Shown here piece after piece: positions 32,920 through 42,400 of a stretch of DNA of 64,000 bases (the stretch's first letter is position 1; each line of letters starts with the position of its first letter). The DNA comes from an uncultured Oleispira sp. GTDB taxonomy: Bacteria; Pseudomonadota; Gammaproteobacteria; Pseudomonadales; Oceanobacteraceae. The stretch is from positions 1-64,000 of the forward strand of contig CAJXUD010000016.1 in NCBI GenBank assembly GCA_913061415.1, written 5' to 3'. The notes beneath the pieces were generated by a model. The model was given only the letters and a program-made list of their open reading frames with translations. It did not search any database and was not told the DNA's origin. The translations under genes and the position numbers were made by a program.

Positions 32920-33825
32920 ATGAACTTTGTTACAACGCCGGAAAGCCGCTTTAAACATTTGCCTAATTATCAATTCAAGGCTAATTACCTTGAAGTAGAA
33001 GGTATGAGAATGCATTACGTCGACGAAGGGTATGATGAAAATAACGATCAGCAAAAAACCGTATTGATGTTGCACGGTGAACCTAGCTGGTCTTATTTAT
33101 ATCGCCATATGATTCCTGTTTGTGTCGCGGCTGGGCATCGCGTGATTGCCCCCGATTTAATCGGCTTTGGTAAATCCGATAAACCCACCGACATGAACGA
33201 TTATTCTTTTGCTAAACACATGGATTGGATGAAAGCTTTTATTGAGCAGCTTGATTTAAAAAACATGGTATTAGTCTGCCAAGATTGGGGCTCATTAATT
33301 GGCCTGCGCCTAGCGGCCGAGAACGAAGCGCGCTTCGATGCGATTGCGGTAGGCAATGGTATGCTACCCACAGGCGACGAAGGCAAGTTACCAAAGGTCT
33401 TCAAACTGTGGCTTGCGTTTGCGACGCACAGCCCGTGGTTTCCTATCGCGCGCATTGTTGATGGTGGTTGCTTTAAAACATTAAGTAAAGATGAGCGTCG
33501 CGCTTATGATGCCCCCTTCCCTAGTGCAAAATACAAAGCGGGTACTCGTGCTTTCCCTCGCTTAGTACCGATTGATCCTAACAACCCTGCTAGCGAAGCA
33601 AACCGCGCGGCATGGAAAATATTAGAACAATGGCATAAACCGTTTCTGACCTGCTTCAGTAATGGCGACCCTATTACTCGCGGTGGTGATAAGTTTATGC
33701 AAGGCAAAATTCCAGGGGCGAAAGGCCAGCCTCATGTCACGCTAACCGGCGGTCATTTTCTACAAGAAGATTCTGGCGCTGAGTTTGCGCTTGAGGTGAA
33801 TTCGTTAATCAGTCGACTGCCATAA
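32920..33825 (+). CDS. Haloalkane dehalogenase (DhlA-like subfamily)
   Basis: A 301-residue alpha/beta hydrolase that cleaves carbon-halogen bonds. The nucleophile elbow is VCQDWGSLIG with D122 and the halide-binding W123. HGEPSWSYLYRH gives the second halide-binding residue region (E54 next to the oxyanion site, as in DhlA). The acid is D250 in CFSNGDPIT, and the base is H279 in TGGHFLQED. This set of residues separates it from epoxide hydrolases, which have tyrosines in the cap. The cap domain is about 150-225. GGAATCATT precedes the ATG. It lies behind radA; no other halogen-related gene is near. A strong terminator closes the unit at 33895-33927. Confidence 0.88.
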   Translation: MNFVTTPESRFKHLPNYQFKANYLEVEGMRMHYVDEGYDENNDQQKTVLMLHGEPSWSYLYRHMIPVCVAAGHRVIAPDLIGFGKSDKPTDMNDYSFAKHMDWMKAFIEQLDLKNMVLVCQDWGSLIGLRLAAENEARFDAIAVGNGMLPTGDEGKLPKVFKLWLAFATHSPWFPIARIVDGGCFKTLSKDERRAYDAPFPSAKYKAGTRAFPRLVPIDPNNPASEANRAAWKILEQWHKPFLTCFSNGDPITRGGDKFMQGKIPGAKGQPHVTLTGGHFLQEDSGAEFALEVNSLISRLP

Positions 33826-33894
33826 ACACACCATTTATAATGGTGTTCGTGATAATAGCAAGTGCTATTTACTGTTAGACGAGTCATTATTTCT

Positions 33895-33927
33895 AACCAA
33901 GCCGATACTCTCGGTTTGGTTTTTTTT
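33895..33927 (+). terminator. Rho-independent terminator
   Basis: AACCAAGCCGA and TCGGTTTGGTT form an 11-base stem with one G-U pair around TACTC, followed by a run of eight T. A second weak hairpin (ACACCAT/ATGGTGT, about 33826-33845) precedes it. It ends the radA-dehalogenase unit. Confidence 0.8.
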
Positions 33928-33931
33928 GGGC

Positions 33932-33988
33932 TTTTTTTGAGACTTGTTTTGAGACTTGTTTTGAGACTTGTTTTGAGACTTTTTTTGA
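33932..33988. repeat. Short tandem repeat, 12-base unit
   Basis: TTTTGAGACTTG recurs four times head to tail, with the last copy degenerate (TTTTGAGACTTTTTTT). It directly follows the terminator at 33895-33927. It has no coding frame and no obvious role; its T-rich units may be slippage products. Confidence 0.8.
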
Positions 33989-34110
33989 TGATTTTTTAAC
34001 GGGGCTTAACGTTTTTAATAACTGTTAAGAAAACGGCATGATTGTTGCGAAGTGATCTTTATCAATAACTAAAAAAACTGTTAGCTAATTCCAAATAGGA
34101 GAAAAAGCTT

Positions 34111-34470
34111 ATGAATTACAGTAAAGCAATGATCGATTTGATATCAGAAGCAAGACGCCGAGCACCGAGTGATGATAAGCCCAGTATCAAACTGGCCAAT
34201 CCAGATGTACTGACAGAACTTCATAAAATTTATCATCATTCTAACGATACGGTGCTAAGGGTTATTATTAAAGAAACCTTTCTATTAGCCGGAGGCAATT
34301 GGCTCGAGAAGCTTGCCGAACCAAAAGAAGAAGAGGAAGTTAATCATGGCCCGCGATTTATAACAAAGGTATATCGTGGGCAAACTCAGTTAATTGAGGT
34401 TGCCCCAGAGGGTAGCAATACAGTTAAAGAGAAGAGTGCTCGAATGTATCGAGGGCACGCGGTAGCTTGA
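34111..34470 (+). CDS. Hypothetical protein
   Basis: A 119-residue soluble protein with no family I recognise. The N-terminal two thirds are helical (KAMIDLISEARRRAPSDD, then LTELHKIYHHSNDTVLR and IIKETFLLAGGNWLEKL). After an acidic run (PKEEEEV) comes a strand-rich end with FITKVYRGQTQLIEV and KSARMYRGHAVA. The two YRG segments look like a short repeat. AGGAGAAAAAG stands before the ATG. It is monocistronic and convergent with the PilZ gene; a weak hairpin (TTCGCTCT/AGGGCGAA, about 34484-34504) lies between them and may stop both transcripts. Confidence 0.65.
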   Translation: MNYSKAMIDLISEARRRAPSDDKPSIKLANPDVLTELHKIYHHSNDTVLRVIIKETFLLAGGNWLEKLAEPKEEEEVNHGPRFITKVYRGQTQLIEVAPEGSNTVKEKSARMYRGHAVA

Positions 34471-34541
34471 TATAAAACTGTTATTTTCGCTCTAATCGAG
34501 GGCGAATAATTTAAACATTGTGATTAATTGGTGCACAAAAC

Positions 34542-34946
34542 TCATGCTTTTTTCGAAATCAGCTCGGTGAGTTCTCGCTCTACCTCGCCTGAGTCAGCAA
34601 GATTCAATTCTAATAAGCGTCGTAAGTTGGTCAGACTCTCTAGTGACATCACTTCGGCGCGAAAGCCAGCCCGACAGCCTGCGACATGAACCAGCGTACA
34701 AGGCATCTCGATCATCACATCTTCCGCTAAAATCAGCTGAACCTCGAAAGGAGTGCCGATGATTAACGGAAAACCTTCGGGTACGGTTAGCAGCATGCCC
34801 AACATAGAGATATCGATGCACTGAGCTTCCCAGCTACAGGGCTCTGCCCCGTCTAGATCCTCACTGAGAACTTGAACGGTTTCAACAAAGTTAATGCGTC
34901 GAAAACGTCTATGCTCATTGGTAATGTCGTACTTTTGGTCGGACAT
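34542..34946 (-). CDS. PilZ-domain cyclic-di-GMP-binding protein
   Basis: A 134-residue single-domain protein. The binding motifs are the basic RRFRRINF (about 13-20, RxxxR type) and, some 30 residues later, CIDISMLGMLLTV (about 43-55, [DN]xSxxG type). The rest gives the usual six-stranded barrel with a C-terminal helix. It should bind cyclic di-GMP and pass the signal to an unknown partner. The nearest cyclic-di-GMP enzyme is the GGDEF-EAL protein at 39486. A GGAG precedes the ATG. Confidence 0.85.
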   Translation of the reverse strand: MSDQKYDITNEHRRFRRINFVETVQVLSEDLDGAEPCSWEAQCIDISMLGMLLTVPEGFPLIIGTPFEVQLILAEDVMIEMPCTLVHVAGCRAGFRAEVMSLESLTNLRRLLELNLADSGEVERELTELISKKA

Positions 34947-35027
34947 CTGCCCACTCCAATTAATTTAAGCTAAATTAAGTCTAGCTAACATTCACCAATA
35001 TGCGTCTAAAATATCGATTAACGGCTA

Positions 35028-36536
35028 TTAAATGCTGATCGCGGCCTGTTCTGCTGAATGCTTAGAAAAGTTTATGGCGTTATAATCGCTTAAATCGATG
35101 TGCTTAGTTTGACGAATGTAGTTGAAAGTGTAGTCAGGCCAAAGTGTAAAGTTTTTACCCGAGTCAGATAAATACCAGCTATTACAGCCGGATGTCCAAG
35201 CGGTACCGACCATTTTTTCTTGCATGGTTTGGCAAAATTTCGTTTGTACGGCTTCTTTAACGTCGATGTATTTAATATCTTGTTGTTTTATTTTTTGAAT
35301 CGCATCCATGACAAAACTGAACTGCGCTTCGATCATAACAACTAACGAAGTATGGCCAATACCGGTATTTGGACCCGCTAAAACAAAGGCATTAGGAAAG
35401 CCTGCAACCGAAATTCCATAATAGGTTTCGAAGCCATTTTCTTTCCAGACGGTATTTAAATCTTGTCCATCAATACCACTAATATCAATGCCCATTAGTG
35501 GCTCATCAACTTTAAAGCCCGTTCCCCAAATGATAACATCCGCCTCATGAGCTTTGCCGTTTTTGTCGATGATGCCAGTTTCGGTAATTCGCTCAATTCC
35601 GCTATCGATCACGTCTACATTGTCACGCGCTAACGCGGGGTAATATTCATTTGATAATAAGGCTCGCTTGCAGCCAAAACGAAAATCTGGAGTTAATTGC
35701 TTACGCAGTGTTTCATCTTTTATGTGGTGATGAATATGTTTAGTCGCTGCCCATTCGGCAAAACTGCGTATCCATGATTTTTCTTTTAGAAATCCGTGTA
35801 ATGAAATCTCATTCACCCAATATAACGACGCTCGGTGTGCTAAGCGCCAGCCGGGTAAATATTTGTATAAGGCTTTCTCAATGCTGAATATTTTTCGGTC
35901 GGGCTTCGGTAAAATCCAGGGAGCGCTGCGCTGAAACAATTCAACTTTACTGGCGTTTTCGGCAATGCGCGGAACAAACTGAATAGCGCTCGCGCCGGTA
36001 CCAATCACGGCAATTTTTTTACCTTTTAAATCTGTATTATGATCCCAATGTGCGCTGTGAAAAATAGGCCCTTTGAAGGTTTCTTTTCCACTAATTTCTG
36101 GAACTGATGGATTACTAAGTGGCCCGACGGCCGTAATCACAAAACGAGAAATGAGCTTACTGCCATCAGACAGTTTAACCTGCCAAGTGCCGGATTCTTT
36201 ATCAAAATCGGCACCGTTTAACGCGGTATTAAATTGGATTTTTTCTCTCAACTTATGCTTATCGGCCACACCAATAATATAGTCACGAATTTCACGCCAA
36301 GTAGAGTATTTTTTTGACCAGTCGGTGTTAGGTTCGAACGAGAGTGAATACAAGTGCGACTGCACATCGCACTCGCACCCTGGGTACGTATTATCGCGCC
36401 ACGTGCCGCCGACTTCATCACCACGTTCAATTAACTTAAATGAGTGAATGCCTGCTTGCTGCAACTTAATTGCCATGCCAATACCCGCAAAACCTGTACC
36501 GATAATAACAACTTCATAATCTACCGCTAAACTCAT
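35028..36536 (-). CDS. Flavin-containing Baeyer-Villiger-type monooxygenase
   Basis: A 502-residue flavoprotein. The FAD loop is VVIIGTGFAGIGMAIKLQ (about 9-26), and the NADPH loop is KKIAVIGTGASAIQFVPRI. Between them the Baeyer-Villiger fingerprint FKGPIFHSAHWD (FxGxxxHxxxW) is complete. The pair GGTWRDNTYPGCECDVQSH is typical of the family active site. It inserts oxygen next to a carbonyl, with NADPH and O2. The gene precedes, on the same strand, nothing in the same operon downstream, but the PF10118 hydrolase gene ends 58 bases upstream, so hydrolase then monooxygenase are probably co-transcribed. The pair is common in alkane- and ketone-using marine bacteria. Confidence 0.92.
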   Translation of the reverse strand: MSLAVDYEVVIIGTGFAGIGMAIKLQQAGIHSFKLIERGDEVGGTWRDNTYPGCECDVQSHLYSLSFEPNTDWSKKYSTWREIRDYIIGVADKHKLREKIQFNTALNGADFDKESGTWQVKLSDGSKLISRFVITAVGPLSNPSVPEISGKETFKGPIFHSAHWDHNTDLKGKKIAVIGTGASAIQFVPRIAENASKVELFQRSAPWILPKPDRKIFSIEKALYKYLPGWRLAHRASLYWVNEISLHGFLKEKSWIRSFAEWAATKHIHHHIKDETLRKQLTPDFRFGCKRALLSNEYYPALARDNVDVIDSGIERITETGIIDKNGKAHEADVIIWGTGFKVDEPLMGIDISGIDGQDLNTVWKENGFETYYGISVAGFPNAFVLAGPNTGIGHTSLVVMIEAQFSFVMDAIQKIKQQDIKYIDVKEAVQTKFCQTMQEKMVGTAWTSGCNSWYLSDSGKNFTLWPDYTFNYIRQTKHIDLSDYNAINFSKHSAEQAAISI

Positions 36537-36594
36537 GCTCTTTTCCTAAAACGTTTTTTCTATTTTTTGCTGATACAATTTTATTTTTCTGTAT

Positions 36595-37518
36595 TTAAAC
36601 AGGCACGCTATTGCCAAAACTTTCATTATCAGATTCTGCTGATTTTTTTGCGGCTTTTTCTTTCGCACGCTGTAAACCTAGGTCATGTTCTGGGCGATAT
36701 AACTTTTCTTTCCACATATCCACCAGCTCTTGGTTAGCATGGTCCCAAGGATGAAACCCTTCTTTAAAATAATCTTTGTAATTACTACGGATGCCCGGAA
36801 TTAAGCCGACTTTTTTATTGAACATAAAAGACCAAAACCCTTTTACATCTTTCCAAGATGGCATTTTTCGCGCCCAGAATAACAGTGCGACCATGTAGCA
36901 AGTAATGCGGATCGAGAATAAAACAGAGACTAGTCGTAATACTCGGCGTAGGTATTTTTGATCGTTCTCGCAGAGCATGAATACATCAAAAGCAACGGCC
37001 TTGTGTTCAATTTCTTCTACTGCATGCCAATACAATAATTCTTTGACGGTTTCATCCAGCGGCTCTAATGCTTCTGGTGTTGTCAAAATGTGTTCCGCCA
37101 TAATCGCAGTTAAGTGCTCCATACCGACGGTCATGGCTAAACGAAACTTAGGCGTTGCGTGCTTGCGTGCGTTGTATTTTTTAAGATCTCGTTCTAGATG
37201 TTTTTCTAAACGAACGGCATCAATGCCCAATTCGGTTAGTACAATATTGGCTTGCTTATGCTGATGGCTGTGGTGGCCTTCTTGACCAATAAAGCCTTTG
37301 ATTTGTTGCTTCAATGTTTCGTCAGTTACCTGATCACGATAATTTCTAACCGACTCAATAAACTCGCCTTCACCCGGAGGAAATGTCGACGACAACGCGC
37401 CTGCAAAAACGGTGAGTAATGAGTTACCACCAAAGAAGAATTTATCCTTCACTTCTTTAAATGGAAAAGACATGTGCCGTGGTTTGATTTCGAGATTTTT
37501 GCCGAGAGAATCTGTCAT
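36595..37518 (-). CDS. Predicted metal-dependent hydrolase (PF10118)
   Basis: A 307-residue helical protein of the PF10118 family. Conserved metal-ligand segments are EGHHSHQHKQAN (about 89-100), TVGMEHLTAIMAEHI (about 130-144) and HAVEEIEHKAVAFDVFM (about 165-181), resembling ferritin-like ligands. One hydrophobic segment (about 196-213) may be membrane-associated. It is transcribed just before the monooxygenase gene. The substrate is not known; co-occurrence with Baeyer-Villiger enzymes suggests ester or lipid turnover. Confidence 0.85.
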   Translation of the reverse strand: MTDSLGKNLEIKPRHMSFPFKEVKDKFFFGGNSLLTVFAGALSSTFPPGEGEFIESVRNYRDQVTDETLKQQIKGFIGQEGHHSHQHKQANIVLTELGIDAVRLEKHLERDLKKYNARKHATPKFRLAMTVGMEHLTAIMAEHILTTPEALEPLDETVKELLYWHAVEEIEHKAVAFDVFMLCENDQKYLRRVLRLVSVLFSIRITCYMVALLFWARKMPSWKDVKGFWSFMFNKKVGLIPGIRSNYKDYFKEGFHPWDHANQELVDMWKEKLYRPEHDLGLQRAKEKAAKKSAESDNESFGNSVPV

Positions 37519-37610
37519 GTTGAGGTGCCTTTAGACTTATTATTGTTTTATTCAATAAGTTCATAATGGGCTAATTTGGCAGGTCTGCGTAGGTGAAAAC
37601 ATGCCAATAT

Positions 37611-37650
37611 CTTGCTATTTCAGGTGTTCGAGTGCGCCTGAAATAGCAAG
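37611..37650 (-). terminator. Perfect inverted repeat behind ettA
   Basis: CTTGCTATTTCAGG (37611-37624) and CCTGAAATAGCAAG (37637-37650) form a perfect 14-base stem with a 12-base loop. It lies 37 bases past the ettA stop on the minus strand. No T-run follows, so it may protect the 3' end or act with Rho and not as a classical terminator. Confidence 0.5.
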
Positions 37651-37686
37651 AGGTCTAAAACAAGAGTAATAAAAAGAGACGAGCGG

Positions 37687-39348
37687 TTAGGCTAGACGCT
37701 TATACTTCATACGTTTTGGCTGAGCATCAGCACCTAAGCGTGCTTTTCGGTCAGCTTCATACTCAGTGTAGTTACCCTCAAAGAAGTTCACTTGTGAATC
37801 CCCTTCGTACGCCAGAATGTGCGTCGCGATGCGGTCTAAGAACCAGCGATCGTGCGATACCACCATCACGGTACCTGGGAAGGCCAATACGGCTTCTTCT
37901 AGGGCACGTAAGGTTTCAACGTCCAAATCGTTTGACGGTTCATCGAGTAGCAATACGTTTGCACCTTGGCGTAACGTACACGCAAGCTGTAAACGGCCAC
38001 GCTCACCACCGGATAAATCACCGACACGCTTCTTCTGATCGCCACCTTTAAAGTTAAAGCGACCAATGTAGTTGCGCGTTGATACTTCGTGCGTACCAAT
38101 CATGAAGGTTTCGGCGCCATCGGCAACGGCTTCCCAAACGCTCTTATCATCGTCTAGCTGATCACGTAACTGTTCAACAAACGCCAGCTTTACACTTTCG
38201 CCGAGTTCAATAGTACCGGAATCCGGTTGTTCTGAGCCAGAGATCATGCGGAACAAGGTCGACTTACCAGCACCGTTACCCCCAACGATACCCACAATGG
38301 CACCCGCTGGAATACTCAAACTAAGGTCATCTAATAATACACGGCCGTCGTAAGACTTAGTCACGTTATTAAATTCGATGACCTTGTCACCCAAGCGTGG
38401 CCCTGGTGGAATGTAGATTTCGCTGGTTTCTGCACGGGCTTGGAACTCTTTCGAGTTCAGCTCTTCAAACGCGGCCATACGGGCTTTGCTTTTCGCTTGG
38501 CGGGCTTTTGGATTCGAACGTACCCATTCTAGTTCGCGCTTAATCGTACGTTTATGCGATTCTTGCGACTTCGCTTCGCCTTCTAAACGCGCGTTTTTCT
38601 GTTCTAACCAAGAGCTGTAGTTGCCCTCGTACGGAATACCGTGGCCACGGTCTAATTCTAGAATCCACTCGGCACAGTTATCCAAGAAGTAACGGTCGTG
38701 GGTAATCGCCACAACAGTCCCTGGGTATTCTTCTAAGAATTTCTCTAACCAAGTCACCGATTCAGCATCCAGGTGGTTGGTTGGCTCATCTAATAGCAAC
38801 ATGTCAGGCTTTGACATTAATAGGCGACACAATGCAACACGACGGCGCTCACCACCCGATAGTTTAGTAACGTCTGCATCCCAAGGCGGCAGGCGTAGTG
38901 CTTCAGACGCGATGTCCATTTGACGGTCTAAATCATGGCCACCCTGCGCTTCAATAATTGCTTCTAGGCGACCCTGCTTCTTAGCCAACTTATCAAAATC
39001 AGCATCTGGTTCAGCGTAATCGGCATAAACCTGTTCAAGCTGTTCTTTAGCGTCCATCAATTCACGCAAGCCGTCTTCTACGTTGCCTTTAACGTCTTTT
39101 GTCGGATCAAGCTCTGGTTCTTGCGATAGATAGCCAACGTTTAAGTCAGGCTGCGGCCGCGCTTCACCGATAATGTCGGTATCAATACCGGCCATAATGC
39201 GCAGCAGCGTTGACTTACCAGAGCCGTTTAAACCCAATACGCCAATTTTGGCACCTGGGAAAAACGATAAAGAAATATCTTTAAGAATCTGACGCTTAGG
39301 CGGCACGATTTTGCCGACGCGATTCATTGTGTATACGTATTGAGCCAC
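37687..39348 (-). CDS. ettA: Energy-dependent translational throttle protein EttA (ABC-F)
   Basis: A 553-residue soluble ABC-F protein that binds the ribosomal E site and gates elongation according to ATP/ADP. It has two ABC cassettes: Walker A GLNGSGKST with signature KLSGGERRRVALCRLL and LLLDEPTNHLD, then GGNGAGKST with DLSGGERGRLQLACTL and LLLDEPSNDLD. The short arm insertion (about 95-130) and the linker helix pair between cassettes (about 245-300, SHKRTIKRELEWVRSN) are of the EttA type. Length is standard. It is divergent from the GGDEF-EAL gene. Confidence 0.95.
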   Translation of the reverse strand: MAQYVYTMNRVGKIVPPKRQILKDISLSFFPGAKIGVLGLNGSGKSTLLRIMAGIDTDIIGEARPQPDLNVGYLSQEPELDPTKDVKGNVEDGLRELMDAKEQLEQVYADYAEPDADFDKLAKKQGRLEAIIEAQGGHDLDRQMDIASEALRLPPWDADVTKLSGGERRRVALCRLLMSKPDMLLLDEPTNHLDAESVTWLEKFLEEYPGTVVAITHDRYFLDNCAEWILELDRGHGIPYEGNYSSWLEQKNARLEGEAKSQESHKRTIKRELEWVRSNPKARQAKSKARMAAFEELNSKEFQARAETSEIYIPPGPRLGDKVIEFNNVTKSYDGRVLLDDLSLSIPAGAIVGIVGGNGAGKSTLFRMISGSEQPDSGTIELGESVKLAFVEQLRDQLDDDKSVWEAVADGAETFMIGTHEVSTRNYIGRFNFKGGDQKKRVGDLSGGERGRLQLACTLRQGANVLLLDEPSNDLDVETLRALEEAVLAFPGTVMVVSHDRWFLDRIATHILAYEGDSQVNFFEGNYTEYEADRKARLGADAQPKRMKYKRLA

Positions 39349-39485
39349 TTGGCTACTCCAGTCAATATTGAGATCATTTGCGATTGAGCCTAAAACTACT
39401 CAAATCTAAGTCAATTAGCAATTCTACCAGTCATTTTCCCACTTTATCGGCGTTTCCTTCTATACTCTGGGAAGGAATTTAAAAA

Positions 39486-42400
39486 GTGGATTATATCTTC
39501 AGTATGCAAGGCACCCAACACTCGAGCAACAGACAACATTCTGGTAGCTCCAGCGACACTGATGATATGGATATCAATGCAAGTAGCAACAGCTCATTTT
39601 TCACCACGTTCATGGTGTTTTTTGCTTTTTTGTCTCTTGTACTCGTTGCCTACAGCTGGCATCAATGGAATGAAGCTGAAAAAAATTATAAAATCGACAT
39701 AGTTAAAACTGTCGATAGCTTCGTCGCGCAAGCTTCAATCACCGCGAAGGCATCTCTGCATGTAAACCAAATATTTAGCCAGATTCACAAAGAAGAGCTA
39801 CTCAGCTTAATTAACAACCCCAATATCAAGTCTCAATCGGCTTTGCGCCAAGAGATGAATAAGAATTTTTTCAATCTCACGGGCTATATGCTGGTCGATG
39901 AAACCGGTAATCTAATTTTTTTAGACGGACCTTTATTGGCTGAAAGTGAAGCCCTGCTAATTAAAAATTCAGTTAATACCAAGGATTACAGCAATCGTTT
40001 TTTTGCACATCATTACGGTGATAATGGCGGTTTTTACAGCGTAAGCTGGATTACAGAAGGTGAGCATCAATACGGGTTTATTGTGAGGAGGCCCTATAAT
40101 AAGTTTTCGTCCATTATATTTAATGGCGGCTTTCAAGGTTATCAGCTGGCGCTCTATGATATTGAGCTTGAGCGTATCATTATCACCGAGAAGCAGTTTC
40201 TCTCTGACCATAACGCCATCCCTCTTGCCGAAGTGGCTGAACGCATAGAGTATCGCAATAGAATATCGGCCTCCCCCTGGGAGTTGATTGCCATTCGTGA
40301 AGAAGGTCAAACTCAATCATTAATGTTCTCAACGCTCATTCCAAGCCTGTCTATTTTGGCGACCTTTTTAATCATTTCATCCATTTTATATTATTATTTG
40401 CGATCACTTACCCGCAAGCAATTTAAAGAAACTTCCGTTCGTCGTCAGGTAGAGCAAAGAGCCGAAAAGTCTTTAATGTCGATTGATGAAGCGATTATCA
40501 CTACCGACAATAAAAAAATAATCATCGATATAAACCCAAAAGCGAACGAGATTTTCAGCCGCATTGGCCACATGAACATTATTGGCAAAGAACTCGCAAA
40601 TTTATGGCCCGATGAGGATTCACTGTGGGCGAAAAAGCTGTCAATTAAAGAACTAGAAGATCTGCAAGAAGAGCAGCGTGAGCTGCACATCCAAATACAC
40701 AACCAAGAGCTGATTATCGAGCAAACGTATAATTTGCTGTATGACAATGGCAAGGTCTCGGGGGTTGTCTGGTTATTAAGAGACGTGACCGATTCTGTGA
40801 TAAACCGTAGAGCGCTAGAAGAAAGCCGCTCTCGCTATAAAGCGATTTATGATGAATCTTCAATCGCTCATTGCATTATCATTCTTCCTCAAGAGGATAC
40901 TCCCCTTGATGACGCGAATACATCACTCGCGCCTACAACAAATGATTTTCCCATCCGTATCATCAATGCGAATAATGCCGCTATTGAATTATTCCAAGCG
41001 CAGAATCAGCAACACCTGATTCATGCGTTTCCACAATTAATGTCGCAACAGAACAAGTCTTTACAGGATATTATTAAGCAGATCTTAGCCAACGGTCAGG
41101 CATGGGGCGAGCTCGAAATTAAGGTGACTGATTTCTTGGGTAACCCGCTGGATGTCTGGATCAACATCAGTTTATATGAAAGCAGTGATCAGCATGCCCT
41201 CATCACGTTTATTAATATCACAGAACGTAATAAAGCAACGGCCGAGCTGTTCGAGAGAGAGCAGTTTTGGGCAAAAATCATGGGCCAAATTGTCGATTTG
41301 ATCTATGTACTTGCCTTAGACGAAAACCTCACGCCGTCTTTTGAATACTACAACCACAGCATTAATGACTTGCTCGGTTTACCCGAACCCTCTGGCCCGA
41401 CGCTTGCAGAAGCGAATTTAGAAATCCACCCAGACGATCATAGTAAGATTCATAGCTTCGTTAAGAAAACACGCTCTCTCTCATCTAATGAAACAGTTGT
41501 TGAAAACTGCAGAATCAAAGACAGTAAAGGGTATTGGCGCATTCTTCGCTTTACTCACGTTCCTTTTGACCTTGATGATGATGGCTTAGTGTGCCGTTAC
41601 ATCAGCTTAATTCGAGACGTTACCGAAGAAGAAGAGCAGCAGATTCTGCTGATCGAGAATGAGCGCCGCTATCGTCTACTGGCAGAAAATGTTTCCGATG
41701 TTATTTGGGCGGTTAATAGCACACTCGACTTCACCTTTATCAGCTCGTCTGTCGAAACGATGCTCGGTTATAAACCCGATGAAATTTATCGAGGGGCGAT
41801 TGCAGGCATACTCAGCCGCAGTGATTTGGATAAGCTGAATAAGCGAATACAAATCGCACTCAAAAACGCCTCAAAATCTCTGAATAAGAGTAGCGATTCT
41901 GTTTTTAAAATAGATATGAGAGCAACCTGCAAAAATGGCACACAGATCACCATCGAAATTAAAGCTAATTACCTATGGGATGAACATGAAGATCTGGAAG
42001 GCATTTTTGGTGTGGTGCGCGACGTTACTACAGCCCGCCAGACTGAACGTGAGCTGATCCTTGCGGGACAGGTATTTGATAACAGCACCGAAGCTATTTT
42101 GGTTACCGATAAAAAAGGTCACATAATCAATGCCAACCCTGCATTCTTTGAAACCAGCCAGTTTAATTTAGAAGAGCTGCGCGGTCTTCGTCCCGATGAC
42201 ATTATTAATTCTAAATATCATGATGGCGATTTTTATGCGCAGGTCGGCCAAGCGGTTTTACAAGATAGCTATTGGCAAGGTGAAGTTCATTACATTCGTA
42301 AAAATGGCGAAGAGCGTGTTAGCTGGACCGGTATTTCAGCAACGCGAAGCCGCTCTGGTCACGTTCAAAATTTAATCATCATTATCTCTGACATTACCGA

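Noticed and set aside
33826-34110. Small gene in the gap after the dehalogenase
   Set aside because: Only a terminator and a 12-base tandem repeat are present; no frame has a ribosome site and coding character.
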